64,000 nucleotides of DNA from Orientallactaga sibirica (lineage: Eukaryota; Chordata; Mammalia; Rodentia; Dipodidae): NCBI GenBank assembly GCA_036365145.1, contig JAEOAD010000001.1:104719001-104783000 (forward strand), written 5' to 3'. The translations under genes and the position numbers were made by a program. Below the pieces are notes generated by a model. That model searched no databases. It was not told the DNA's origin and worked only from the letters and a program-made list of their open reading frames with translations. Every line of letters starts with the position of its first letter. Position 1 is the stretch's first letter. This document shows, one piece after another, positions 45,849 to 58,733 of this stretch.

Positions 45849-46099
45849 TTTTTTTAAATAATTTTTCTTTTTTTAAATTGATTTATGTATTTGAGAGTGA
45901 CAGACAGAGAGAGAAAGAGGCAGATAGAATAAGAGAGAGAGAATGGGCACGCCAGGGCCTCCAGCCACTGCAAACAAACTCCAGATGCATGTGCCACCTT
46001 GTGCATCTGGCTTACATGGGTCCTGGGGAATTGAGCCTCAAACTAGGGTCCTTAGGCTTCACAGGCAAGCACTTAACTGCTAAGCCATCTCTCCAGGCC
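45849..46099 (-). mobile_element. Dip-like SINE, subfamily with GCCTCAAAC insertion
   Basis: Exact 12-bp duplication TGAAGATTATTC at 45837-45848 and 46100-46111. It carries GAGCCTCAAACTAGGGTCC and CAAGCACTTAACTGC as in 22377-22609, so the two form a sister group. It is the last rodent SINE in the window. Confidence 0.96.
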
Positions 46100-48179
46100 T
46101 GAAGATTATTCCTGAAACATACCTAAGTGCCATACGTAGGTGTGGGTGTGACTCACCATCTGAGATCAGATATATTGTGTATCACATAAAACATTTTACC
46201 TTAAACGTTAGTCATTCGTGAACTCTCAATTACTGTTGTAAATAGCCAGATGTTGACAACAACATATTTAATAAAAGTTTATCATTATTGCCATCATTTC
46301 TTTTTGGAGGAGGGTGACCTGAAGCAAATCTTACAGGCTCATCAAGTTGTAGTTGATGATCAGTTCACAGAACTAGGTGAATAGTGCAGTCAGCCTTGGC
46401 TTTGGGGATGCAGACCCCAAGCTGTCTGAGTGGTCTACAGGCACATGGAACAAACACCAGTGGGACGAGCACCAGAACTGGGAAAGGGGCTGTCCTTGTT
46501 CTGTCTGATTCTCTCCAGTCCTGTAACTCTGGGTCAATCGCTCAGCTTCATGCTTCAACCATCTGTTTCTGCATCAGTGGCCAGGTCCACATGCTGCCTC
46601 ATAAGATTCCTTCTTGTCACTTCTACAGAGCCCTGAAGACCACCTGTTCCCGGCTGTCTAGATCACCAGAAATCAGGGCCACGGACAGATTTTTCAAGGA
46701 ACGTGAACATTTCCTTCCTTGTATCAGGCATATTAAATACAGAAATTAGTGTTATACGAATTAATTCTGTACATTTATACATTTTGTTTCTGGAGCCCAT
46801 TCTAAAGTAGAAGTGAAGCGCATGCGCCATGTGGCATCCACCTCTCAGAGTATGGTTTCCAGTGTGGGCGTATAGAGTTAGACATCGTAACAAATAGTAA
46901 CGTGTAGTGATTATCTCAAGGGAAGTCTGTGGAGTTATTTTATTTTACATTCAGAAGGATTTAAAGAATTAGATTTCCTTCCTCATATGCTTGCACAATT
47001 CCAGATGCTGACGACAACATCTGGACATTCTATTGGATGCTCATATTTTCAATGAAGTAACTTAATTGTTGATTGACAAGCTAACATGATGTAAGGCATA
47101 GCCACATTGTATTCAATAGCAGTGTCAAAACTCATAAACCGCAAGCATATGCAAGCAAGTGGGTCCATGCTACTAGCTCTAGCTAGCTTCTGTTATGTTT
47201 TGAAATGCTAGTGTGGAGCTTAAATTTCTTTTAGCCATGCTGGAAGAGGAAATGAAGATGTGCAGTACCTGACTCCTGGGCTCTCTGCTTGGCAGATCAT
47301 TCCGTGACATAGCAGCAGTGTTCTCAGAGTTCCTACTCTAAAGAAAAGTCCATTTTAGCACTGTGCAGCACAGAGTTCTTTTACATATGGATCACATATG
47401 CGCTCGTGAGTCTATATGTATACATACACATATAACCTCATAACATGCATATAAATATTCACATGTGTATTATAACTAAATTTTTAAGTAATTCACAAGA
47501 AATATTGTATAATTTACCTCATGATGTATAGCCACAATATAACTATATTTAAAGCATGTCAACTATAATTGAAAGTACCAGCAAAAACAATGAGTGATTG
47601 TGGTTTAAAAGGCATTTAAAACTTAAAATCTCTTTTCATGTATTGCAGACTAGGGAGCAGTGACTTCTTGGTGTTCTCAAGCTAACCTAATTTTTCAGCC
47701 CTGTTAGTGGCCTAGCATCAGGGTATGCGAGTATTTTCTCCCTGGTAGCTTCTACTTACGGTAGAATGTATACTTTCCCTCTTTTAATGCTGCAGGATTG
47801 GTGACATGTGGCATGTGCACCTTCCAGTGAATGCACTTGAGGCCTTTTGAACAAGAGCTAGCCATATAGTCAAATGATTACTTAGAAGAAACATATCAGG
47901 ACTTACTTTCTCTGATAATATTAAAGGAATGCAGTCAAGTTTGTACTATTTGGTATAATCCCAAAATTACAGCCCCATAAGACTGAGGAATTGGACAGAA
48001 CAATGTGATAGGACCATTGGGTTCAACAACATGGACTTGTTAAAGCTACTTTTGGTATATATTGTTCCTAAGCAATGCACACTCATTTGTATTCTTCCTG
48101 TCTGTGTGTCCTAGCTTGACTGCATCTGTGACAGTATTATCAGCTAGCATTCAGATGAATATACTCTGTAAGGTCATCA

Positions 48180-48360
48180 CAGCCAAGGTATTAAGACAAG
48201 CTTGCGTTTGTTTAGAATATTTAAATCCGTATGACAACCATAGGAGGTAAATACTAACATCACCTTTTTACAGAGATGAGGAAACTGATATTCAAAATAC
48301 TTAATTTGACAAAGATCACCCACTGAAATGTTATCTCTGCTCTTTTCATTCAGTGCCTGG
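48180..48360 (-). mobile_element. MIR SINE remnant
   Basis: TTTTTACAGAGATGAGGAAAC, TGATATTCAAAATACTTAATTT and GACAAAGATCACCCACTG follow the reverse-strand MIR core. Confidence 0.65.
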
Positions 48361-48828
48361 TGCCTTTTCCTTCTAACAACTTTCTAGGGATCAAACACAT
48401 ACCCAACAGTTTACTTTGTCTTTGCCTAAACCATAAGGGGGGCAGGCTTTAACCTTAAGTTGCTTTTGCTAGAAATTAGTATAGTACAGAAATACTGTGA
48501 TAAATTCCCTTTAATTCCACTCCCCCCCCCGGCTCAAGATATCTTTCTTGGCTTGGATAGGTGAGCTTTCCCCAAAGTCTTGATGCAAGAGTGAGGCATG
48601 GCTCAAAGATTAAGCTGGCCATAGGAAAATAGAAGTGATGGCTAGAAATGGAATACTTGGCCATAGATGCACTTTTGAAAATACTAGTAGGTATTACTGG
48701 GCTATGCAGTTATTTAATTAGAACCAGATAAAATGAAGTAAGAAAAGAATGCTAACAGTTTTGTGGCTTGCTAATAAATATAATTTCATCGCATTGTATA
48801 TATATCCCAAAGAGTTAATTATAACAGA

Positions 48829-48864
48829 AGCAGTTAAATTCTTTGGAGCAGTTAAGTTCTTTGG
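48829..48864. repeat. 18-bp tandem duplication
   Basis: AGCAGTTAAATTCTTTGG is followed directly by AGCAGTTAAGTTCTTTGG, one mismatch. Confidence 0.95.
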
Positions 48865-51800
48865 CTATGAAAGCATAGCAGTTTTAATAGACATATCACC
48901 TGGTATCCTTGGGCATTATTAAATATATGGAGACTGAAAAACATGGTAGAAGCAATGGAAAAGTCTGACCAGACTGGGTAGTTTGCTTTAGAACTATGGA
49001 GAAATAAACTATTAACCATTTCTTCTACAGATCAATTTGATTAGTAAATAGGACAAGCTATTCTTTCATTACTTACCAAAACCATGCTGCACTTTCTATC
49101 AATTATTTGGCTGCCTGCAACACAGAGATTAGAATAAAGGGCTTTCCTACTGTTTGTGAGTATTGTGGATTGCTGATTAGTAATTAAAGTACTGAATGAA
49201 GGAAATTAGGCCAAAAGTGAATGGGAATGAGAAATTCTTAATTCTGTGCTACAGATGGGAGAAACAGATTGTCTTGAATAGCCCATCCAGTGTAGTGACA
49301 TTATACATAGCCATGGAGTGTTTGCTTCCCATGTAAAACTCAAGTCAAATGCCTTCGAGATGGTTTCCCCTCCCATACCTTATGATGTAGCTGTATGGCT
49401 ATTAATTTAGTGAAATATCCTGTCTGCCAGGTGTGGGAACTAGCTGCCTTTATTGTAACACCAGATCATTACTTAATTCATATGCAGCCGAGCACAGCAC
49501 ATGGAAAGCATTATAAATCTATTTACAATGTGGCTGGTCTGATGATAACATTGTACTAAATTCCCAGGTGAGGCAATTTAAGCAATTGCTTTGCCATGTG
49601 CACACCATGGAAATTAAATTCTCATACACGGTTTAGTAATAAACTAACTTCATTGTTATGTTTTTGCTTGTGGTGGGCTGTAGAGTCCTCATTCTGGTTA
49701 CCTATGTACTGTTTTACATATAGTGTCATACAAGAGGCAGTACCACAGGCTACAGTTTTTAATTAGTTTACACTAAGTTAATTTGTTTTGTTTCTAATTT
49801 AGTAGCGTCTATCCACAGCATATCCAGCTCCGCTGGGAAATGATAAAGTATAGGTCAAGTAGATAGAGTATTTCAAGCCAGATTTCCAGACCAGACTGAA
49901 CAAGTGTCTCTGAACTTGGCTTTAAGATCAGCCAGTCATTATACAAGCTTCCTGTTCATATTAACCAGGTGAAAAATTGAAAATTTCTTTGAATCAGAAA
50001 TTCTGTCTTTCATCTCCAGACTCACCATTGCCCTTGTTTTAAAGTAGTCACTGAAACTTGTACATCTAACTTTTCAAAGAGAACAAACAGTCTATTGTTA
50101 ATTTATCATACTTTTTGTTCATACCTGTTCTATAGATTTTCTTTTTAACTGTGTCTAGCTTACTGAAGTATGTGTGTTAGAAAAAATAGTCTTTATATAA
50201 CACTAGGAATCCTCATATTTATTGTGTGTGCATGAAATATCGTCAAGTGAAGCTTTCCTACTCTTACAGTATAGAAAGAAATTGCAGTAGATTACAAACT
50301 GCGTAGAGCCACTGTCCTCTCCAGAAGTCACATACAAAGCACCACTAGACAGTAGTAACTGACAACTAAGACTAAAAATGTTGACAATTTCTTGATTTGC
50401 CTGGTTAGCTTATGTATAGAAGTCATTAACTATTTATAAAATGCATTATGAATTGAGTTCCTTCAAACTGGAGCTGAATGTGTGACATTTCCAGCTCAAA
50501 TTCTCATGCTTGCATTTGGCTAAAGTACAGATTTTATACTGTTGATAATAAAGCAAACACAGTTTAGTTAGGTTTATCAAGTCACAGTAGAGGTTTCAGT
50601 CTCTTTAACTTAGAATCCTCTAAATTAAATACGAGGTATGCATTTAGTAAAACACAATGAGGTTCTTGTAGAAGATAAGGTAATTTATTGATGTTTTAAA
50701 GAATAGTTATACATAAAACAATCCACTTATAAGTCAAAGGAATTTGTCCTTTTTCCTTTTCAACCAGGTTAGTGGTGATCTTGCAAGCTAAAGTATGCTT
50801 AATTACATACAATCAGCTAACTTTAAATTTCTAATCTTAAAAAATTATAGAGAAAAATAAATTATGAAAAATGCCAGTCTGGGTTTCTATATATAAATCT
50901 TAATAAGGTCTTGATATGCTTTATGTTTAAAAAATGAAACTCAAATGCTGAGTTCTGTCTGCAGCACTGTTGTGTTGTATTTGCAGGAGCTCTTTCTGAT
51001 ATTTGAAACAAGTTGTCTTTTCATTCTTTAAGTCAGCCCTGTCAGGGACCACTTTGCTAAGCTCATTTGCTTAATTACATCCAGAGAAAGCCATCCAAGA
51101 CCAGTTTTTACTATCCCAATGGTAAAGAATGACATGCAGAGACCACCCTTCAACTGTAAGCTTCCTCTGTTGCTGAGCATGTATATTCTTAATTGCTGGT
51201 TTTCAAAAGCCATGCATTCTAACCAAAATAAGATTAGATATTGAGGTACACATATTTGTAATTTCCTTCTTCTTTTGAAGTGTACTAAATCAAAATAAGA
51301 ATGTAATGTAATTGAACTATCTATACCAATTTGTTGGTATTTTGGTGAAAAGGGAAAAAAACAAAAACAATCTCCATATGATATTCTTACATACTGTGGA
51401 TTGTTTTAGTCTCCCATAGTGATGAGATGAATAATTAAAAAGGTAGCTCTGATACCACAGCCTGTTTTAAAGGTTCTCATTTCCTTTAATGCTATAAAAT
51501 ACTTTTTCATAGCTGGTTTGAAACCACGATGGTGTGGAATCTCCAGATGGGCAAAAGAAAGGTTTAATATGATCGAAGTATTGTATTAAGGCCATGACCT
51601 GGACTGACCTTGTAATTTAGCATTTTAAAATAAAATTCTTTGTAAAGTCAATAGAAGTAGATAGCTAACAGTAGCTTCACGGAGAGAAACAGGCTTGACA
51701 TAGGCTATCTGTAGTGGAGAAAGCTGGACTGCTTTTGAATTTTCAAGAGATCTGATATAGATGCCTTTATGACCACATGCCAATGACTTAACTTCTTTAA

Positions 51801-52796
51801 TTTGTCCTTCTCCCTGCACTGTTGCTTCTATATACTTATTATAGACCTGGGACAGTGGCCAAAGTACAAGACACATGGCTATAGTAGGAAAGGAAAGCTA
51901 TGTGGGGAGACCAGGTCAAGCAGAGTGTCACTGTCTCTTTTATACTGAGACATTCTGCACTTTTTGCACCATTTTTCTGAGTGATGGGAGAGGGAAGAAT
52001 GTTTATAAGGCATAAAAAAACACTTAGCTGTGAGTTCCATCTCAGTTTATCTAACCCTACATTCAGAATCCCATGAAACTGATTTTTTTCCTCAAAAGGG
52101 TAGGGGTGGGTATGTAGATTTATTTATATTCCATGACGCCTTTTTAAACTGGCTTCTGCTAGGTCCGTAAGTTCAGAGTCTTCAATTATATGCAATAAAC
52201 TAAATTCTCTATTATGTGCCATCATTGGAAAAATTGAGAACATAGTTAAAAATAATTTTCTGTGTTCTGTGGCATATAAGGCACCCCATTTGAGAAAAAC
52301 TGCTGCTTCAAAATGAGTTGAAGTTTACTGGTTGATGTTGATTTCATGTTTAAGCTCTATATGGCCTGTATGAGGCCAAGCAGCATTTCTTATTGACTAC
52401 TGTAAAATCTAATTAAGATCTTCTTGTGGACTCTGCTTAGGAGTTCTGGATAGTTCTTTTTCACATCACTTTGAACAGGTAAGAAATGCTCAGTCGCCCC
52501 CAGTGAGAGGCGCTCTTTCCTACCTGCCATGTTGTAATTGGTCTTTTTTTTTGGGGGGGGGAGTTAGTTCAAAAGCAGAAACAAAATGGCAAAGTAACTT
52601 TTAAAATTGAATTCAGGTCTGAAATAAGAGAAGACAAAGCAGGAACTGAGTACCATGCTTCAATTTCACAACTAATTTTCAGAGCCTCTCAGCTTTTCCA
52701 AATGCATGTATGTTTAGATAATTCATGAATCGCTTGCAGACATGCCCCTCTGACTTTACAGATAAGGGAGATTCCTTGTAAAACAGAATTTCAGCC

Positions 52797-52886
52797 TGTG
52801 AAATGTTGACTCATAGCCCACTTGTCTCTTTTTACTGAGATTGTGAAATGTTGACTCATAGCCTGTTTGCCTTTATTTACTAGGAT
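52797..52886. repeat. 45-bp tandem duplication containing TGACTCA
   Basis: Two adjacent 45-bp units each begin TGTGAAATGTTGACTCATAG; the first 22 bases are identical between units and the rest are similar with substitutions. Each unit includes TGACTCA, the AP-1 consensus. The duplication lies about 0.7 kb upstream of the 78-nt exon. Confidence 0.9.
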
Positions 52887-52917
52887 TGGGAAATTTAATT
52901 TGTTTTACCAGACTCAC

Positions 52918-52952
52918 ACACTCTCTCTCTCTTTCTCTCTGTCTCTCCCCTA
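52918..52952. repeat. (CT)n tract
   Basis: ACACACTCTCTCTCTCTTTC pyrimidine-rich microsatellite. Confidence 0.9.
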
Positions 52953-53557
52953 TTACTTTTCTTTAAGCCATTATTTATAGAGGGAAGTAGAGACATTGAA
53001 ATTATTGTTTGGGTAGGGCATGACTTTAAAATTCCTTCTTTTTCTGGACAGTAACATCACAATAATGAAATGTAGATTCAGGAGTCCAGGCATTCCAGAG
53101 TAGAATTGAAGATATAATTATTATCCTAGAAGTAGAGATTTTTAAAGCCCTAAATTGTATAGTGCATTTCCTGCTACACTATCAAAGTCCCCATATGCTC
53201 CCATTTTAATTACAATCTGTGAGTTTTAAAGACACACAGCTGTACTTCTTTCAGCTTAATGGTCTTATTTGGATGACATATAGAATAATATACAAGTTCT
53301 AATACACCTATGAATATTAATAGAACGTTTACTCAGCACAGAGTTTTCTGTTATTATTGGTAGTTTTGAAACTTTTAATTTATAGCGTTTTTCAAGTTTG
53401 GAAACTTTGTACAAGTTTGGTTTGCAAATTTTCGCCAGTAGGTTTCCATTAGGGGGCTCTCGAGGTTTGAAATGATCAGCCTCCATACCAATAATGCTTC
53501 GAAGCTTTTACTTTCTAACGTTCATCTCGCTCTTTCCCTTTTTGTTTTGTTTTATAG

Positions 53558-53635
53558 AAAAGGTCACGGATCGCCTACAGTGACGAAGTACGGAATGAGC
53601 TCCTAGGGGATGATGGGAATTCCTCAGAGAACCAG
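53558..53635 (+). CDS. Internal coding exon, 78 nt (26 codons)
   Basis: Signals seen: possible branch point CTAAC at 53515, pyrimidine tract CTCTTTCCCTTTTTG, acceptor TTTTATAG, donor CAG/GTAGAA. The exon is open in phase 0 and reads KRSRIAYSDEVRNELL then GDDGNSSENQ: a basic start with a possible phospho-site (RSRIAYSDE) and an acidic, Ser/Asn-rich end. It lies in a SINE-free, CpG-retaining stretch. A length divisible by three with phase 0 at both ends means it can be skipped without frameshift, so it could be a cassette exon. The plus-strand microexon at 59674 continues the same phase. I do not recognise the protein and give no symbol. The exon itself is a strong call; the gene is unknown. 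Confidence 0.75.
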
Positions 53636-56600
53636 GTAGAATGCTAATCAGGAAGGCCCGGTGGGTGGCTGGAGGGTGAAGGAGGTCACAGGCACACTGG
53701 GCTCTCAAGCTGCTCCTTAGCGGTATTAGCAGCAACTCATGTGGAAGCGATACTGTTTAATGCAAAGCTGGAGTCTTAATCAACTTCAAAATGTTTCTTG
53801 GAGATCTTACATTTAACCCTTTACCTTGTGATCACTGTCTGCTATCTTTAAAAAAATCTTTTCTTCTCTTTTCTTTATTATTTAGTACTTAAGGAATAAC
53901 TTGAAACACACTGTTTGCAGACAAAGCCAAGGTCTTCACCTCAAACACATGTAAAAGGAATAAAAAAAGTCCATCCTGCAGCTTTGATAGTCATGCAGTA
54001 TAATTAAATCAACACTCACAGCAAAACAAATGAAAGTAAGCTTTCCAAGTCAGCAGCCCAGCTCACTCTCCTATTGTGCTGCGTCTTAGAATACTTTCAC
54101 CAAAATGCAAGTCGTGCATCCATACAGGAGAGGACACCCAGATAGGGAATCTGCTTCTGCCAAATCATAGTAATAATAACAATAATGAAAGCAAATCTTT
54201 TTGTAGTTCAAGATCTGCATAGGTAAAAAATGTGATTCAATTTTTTCAAAGGGCCTTACAACTTGCTGTTATTTCTCATTGGAGCATACAGTAGTGTCAC
54301 AAGTATTGTATTAATACTACAGACTTCATAAATTAAGATAGATAACATATATATGACTTGAAAATGATTTATAAAATCTCACAACTCTGGAGATTGACTG
54401 ATACCAGGGAACATCACAAAATGTCACAAATTACTTTGGCCCATGCTGAAAAGTCTCTGCTCTGCCTAAATAAAATTGAGCATAAGTCATTCACTGGGTA
54501 AAACAAAATTATAATTAAAGATTGATATATCAATGCACTATTATAAAATCTGCATAGTATATTTGCCATTTCAAATATTTAATAATTGCTGATACTACAT
54601 TACATTCTACTATATATGCCAAAGACTATATATATTCCTATCTTCTCTTGTGTTAACATTGTAAACAGGGATGGGCTGATATGATAAAGACCCACCCACC
54701 ACCCAAAAGAAAGGGGAGAAGAGTCTATCAGCTCAGTGGGTTTGTGTGGATGAAGTTTCCATCTCCTCCACTGTGGATGTTATCAGCCTGAATTCAGACA
54801 TATAGACATGCTCTTTGACTTGAGATTTCAACTTCTCTGATTGAAATGTGAGAATAGCTAAAGGAAAAAATAGCACATAAAATGATGAAGTGATGAAGGG
54901 GTTTCACTCAAAATAGATTAAATAATGTGAGGATGAGAGAAAAATATTTTCTTCCTTTTTTGAGGAGATTTCGATTGCTCATGGCTCGTGAATGAATCAT
55001 AATTTTCTTTCCTATCTACTGCAAAATAGCACTATTTTTTTTAAAAAAATGTGTGCATAGTTCCCATGTCAGTGCTTTACAAAGCTATAGATCTTTCCTT
55101 CATTTGAAACTGCTGCCTAATGCAGAGGAAATAAATGGGAAGGGGTGTTCCTGTCTGACTCAGGCTCCTTTATTGTAATGGATGTTGTAGTTCTGTGACA
55201 GGCATCCTTTTTAAAAAGCGTGTTCACGTCTCTTAATGGACATTTTATGTGCCTAAAATATTTGCCTAATGTACATATAAGTATGATTTTTATGCCTAAA
55301 GAAAAATACTCCACAAAAATAGATTTGAGTTCATATTTTCTGAATTTTTCAAATTACATTTCTGTCACTTTAAAGTGATTATGCAGAGCTTTCCCTGGAC
55401 TTACCTAAATCAAACTTGCCTGCAGTTTGGTTGTAAGGAGCTGTCACTTCAATGAATGGAGCATGAGGAGTTACAGTCGTGAGGACATGTAACGGCTGGG
55501 TTTTTACCTATGTGAACTTTTCAGCCTAAAATTTGAAGGAGTTGTAAAAGTTCAAGTAGACCATGCTAAACTTTTTAAAAATTTTATTAACAAGTACAGC
55601 AAAATTTCCCTATCATGATGAAGTCATTAAATTTTTGTTGTGAGGCCTTTTGTCATAATATAGAAATTAAAATAGCTCAAGCTAAAATACATTCTTAGCC
55701 AATAGTTTCATAACTCTTTATTTGATGACAGTATTTATTCAGATTGAGTAATGAAGCAGAAGCTCTTTCTTTAAAGAAAGTATTTTAAATTGATTTTTTT
55801 GTATTCATTTTTGTAGCTTGGAAGCAGTGAAGATTGACTTTCTTAGGTAGGATTACCTATAATTTATAGAGAATGTACTTTTTAACTCAAAAAATAATAT
55901 TTTCAGGTTGATTCTCAGATCTTTTATTCAGATAAAAATTTTGATAAATTTTTAACATGCAAGGGTAAAACTTGGATGTAAAGAAAATAAGACAAAATTA
56001 ATAATATTCATTTAACTTAAGTCATATCTGAAAAATAGAGCAATCATAAAAGGAAAATAATAAACTAATGAATTAATACAAATGATTGTAAATAAATAAA
56101 ATTAAGTACTGAATAGTAATGTCCAATGCAGGGTACACATCCCCTTACAGTAGTTTCTTTGTGGAAATTTAGACAAATAGATACAATGGCCATCACTTCT
56201 TATCGAGCCACTTAAATGCTGCAGGTTTTTCAGATCCTGGAAAGCTAACTGTTAATACCTAATGTTGTAATCTTCCAACCTACTATCAAGTGCATTAATT
56301 TAAGTATAGAAACCCTGCTGCTAGCATTGGAAGTGCCCAATTTCAGAAATCCAGTTTGTCATATGCATCTTTCATGTATGTATCTCAAACAATACACCTT
56401 TTATATAATTCCAATGAAACTCCTTTGTATAAATTTGTTTCTGATTCATATCCACTTAATGTAATCAAATCTTCCTAATCTTGGATTTCCAGAAAGAGAC
56501 GAAATCTTCTCTTGTGCACTCTTAAATACTGAGGGTTATCAGCTTTCTAAGCACTGTTGTCTTACATGTTAACCTTCTATTCTTAAAATATCAGTGTTGG

Positions 56601-56999
56601 CCATTCAATATGGCAGCATTTCATTTGTTCAGTCATTGAATGCAGTGGTGCTGTATTTACAGTGGAAACCTTTTTCTTAACTTGATTTCCTTTCATGAGA
56701 ACCGTTCTCAAACAAGGAAAGTAACTGCTTATAGAATAAAACCATAAAGGCTTTCCTTGTGGCATATGATAATGGGACAAAGAAAATATTCCAGCTCTTG
56801 TTTTGAACCCTAATAGTTTCACAGTTGCCATATGCAAAATTATATTGATTGACCAATGACTTTGGGTAAATCCTAAATAGAAGGTTTAAAAAGTGTATAA
56901 AGAGGAGGATAGTTTCCAATGTGAGAAAGTTTTGTGGCAAAGCAATATTTAACAGATAATGATTGCTTAATTTTTTTAATACGAGGTTCTCTTAAGTTC

Positions 57000-57370
57000 C
57001 GATTTGGGCTTGCTGTGCATAAAGTGTGTCAAACTTCAGCTACAGACCAGGGGGTGAAGTCGGTCAATTTAATTCCCCAAGATCTGAAGAAGGTCGGTAT
57101 CATTTCATATAGTCCTGGCAGAGCAGATCATTACCAGGCACAAATCTGTTCGTTACGTGCTGAGGGTTTATAGCAAAATAAATAGACTGTCATCATAAGT
57201 TCAGAAAATTGTGTGTTCGACCCACGATAATGTGTAAAGGGCGTTTAATAGAGTTCAGCATTTATTCGTTATCTGTATGCGGACAGAGACGCCAGTCGCG
57301 TTATCAGCTTAAAAAAAAAATTCGGTAGTTCTGGAGTCACGTGATGCGCCTCGCGCATGAACCCTCACAT
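57000..57370. promoter_or_regulatory. Candidate conserved non-coding element (CpG-retaining)
   Basis: Within AT-rich intron this block keeps many CpGs in non-repetitive text: GAAGTCGGTCAATTTAATTC, TCTGTTCGTTACGTGCTGAG, GTGTTCGACCCACGATAATG, GACGCCAGTCGCGTTATCAG and TCACGTGATGCGCCTCGCGC. The last has a CACGTG E-box, and TTTATAGCAAAATAAATAGA precedes it. In mammals unmethylated or constrained DNA keeps CpGs, so an intronic enhancer is a fair inference, not a demonstration. Confidence 0.4.
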
Positions 57371-58689
57371 GCTCCACAGAGCAGTTTTGATTTTAGTCAC
57401 AGCAGAAGGCTTAACCACAAGAGATTCCACTGGTTCAAACCAGAGTAAACCAGATTTTTTTTTCCAGCTCACAAAGGAACAGATTACTGCTTGTATCAAA
57501 TTCTGCATTGGCTGGGGGTAGGGGTGGGATCTTTGTTTCAAAAAAAGATGTTGATTATAATAACTCAACATTGCCGTTTTACACACTTTCATGTCACCTA
57601 GGATGGAGCTGGTAACTCGATAAAATAACTCATTCACTACTGCTAGTTGAGTCTACGCATTAATTTTCAAAAGTAGACCATCTTTTGTTTATTTCAATGC
57701 ATAACTCTTGGCCTAACTTAAAAAAAAAAAAGATAAAGATTAAAGCCCCTACCATTACCTAGCTTAGCTACAAATCCGGTATGGGGCTTGAAGGCAGCCA
57801 TGCAGCACAAACCAGATAGAACGTTTTTTGTTGGGGACCTATTGAAAAAACAAATGGGCAGCATTTTTAAACACTCATTGATTATGGCAGGGTGGCATGC
57901 CCCACATGGTCTCTGCTGCAGAAGAGTGGTTTTAAACTTTGGCCCCTTAAGTATCATAGTCAACTGAAGAATGGTGCCCCAGAAAGAAAAGAGAGCAGCG
58001 CGATCAATTCCCAGATCGTCTCTTTCTGAGATTTAATGTTTGCCTTTTTTCTCCCATGATGTTCGAAGAGCAAAGAAGATTCCAATATGTGATAGGCCAG
58101 GTATCTTCGTTTAAAATTTTACTTCTTCCTCAACGAATGTAAAATGGTGAGATGTGCCACCCCTCTGCACTGCATGGTGGAGAAGAGACTTGAGTATATT
58201 TTAAAATAATTATAACTTTTTGTCCATTTTGAAACTATTGACATGAAGAATATCATTATTATTAAATACATACTGAGACAGTACATAATAAATTCTACAC
58301 CCTTTTCATAAAGGATTTACACCGGTTTTGGAATCTCATTCTTTTGTATTTGAAATACTTTACAACAAATGAAAAAGAATAAGCTGAAATGCATAGTCTG
58401 CCTTGAATTTGAGACAGAATCAGCCTTAAGCCTTTAAGAGTTCAGAGACAGTAAACATACTTTTCCAGAGACTTAAAATGAGCAATTCTTAGCACATTTC
58501 TCCAACTGCAGTAATTTATTGGCCTGCATATGTCAAACGTTATAACAGATGTTACACATATTTGGATTCTTAAAAATTATCAGTTGTAGTCCTGAATTGC
58601 TGAAGATGCAAATTTCAGTCCTGGATTTGGCTTATAGTCTGTTATGTTAATTTCTGTTCATTGCAGGAACTGTGGTATGGTAGTCATTT

Positions 58690-58733
58690 AAAATATACAG
58701 TGATAAAAAAATAAAATAAAATATACAGTGATA
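58690..58733. repeat. Short direct repeat, 28-bp period
   Basis: AAAATATACAGTGATA occurs at 58690-58705 and 58718-58733, separated by an A-rich spacer. Confidence 0.9.

Larger units (their letters stand above)
46112..53557. other. SINE-poor non-coding region upstream of the exon pair
   Basis: About 7.4 kb with no B1, Dip, ID or L1 copy. The probable MIR at 48180-48360, simple repeats and small tandem duplications are the only repeats seen; CTGGGTCAATCGCTCAG near 46530 faintly recalls another MIR. Likely intron of the plus-strand gene, with candidate conserved segments (for example 49400-49650 and just before the exon). No other exon could be supported. Confidence 0.55.

Noticed and set aside
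53508..53735. Minus-strand open frame over the 78-nt exon
   Set aside because: Antisense shadow of the plus-strand exon; no splice support on that strand.
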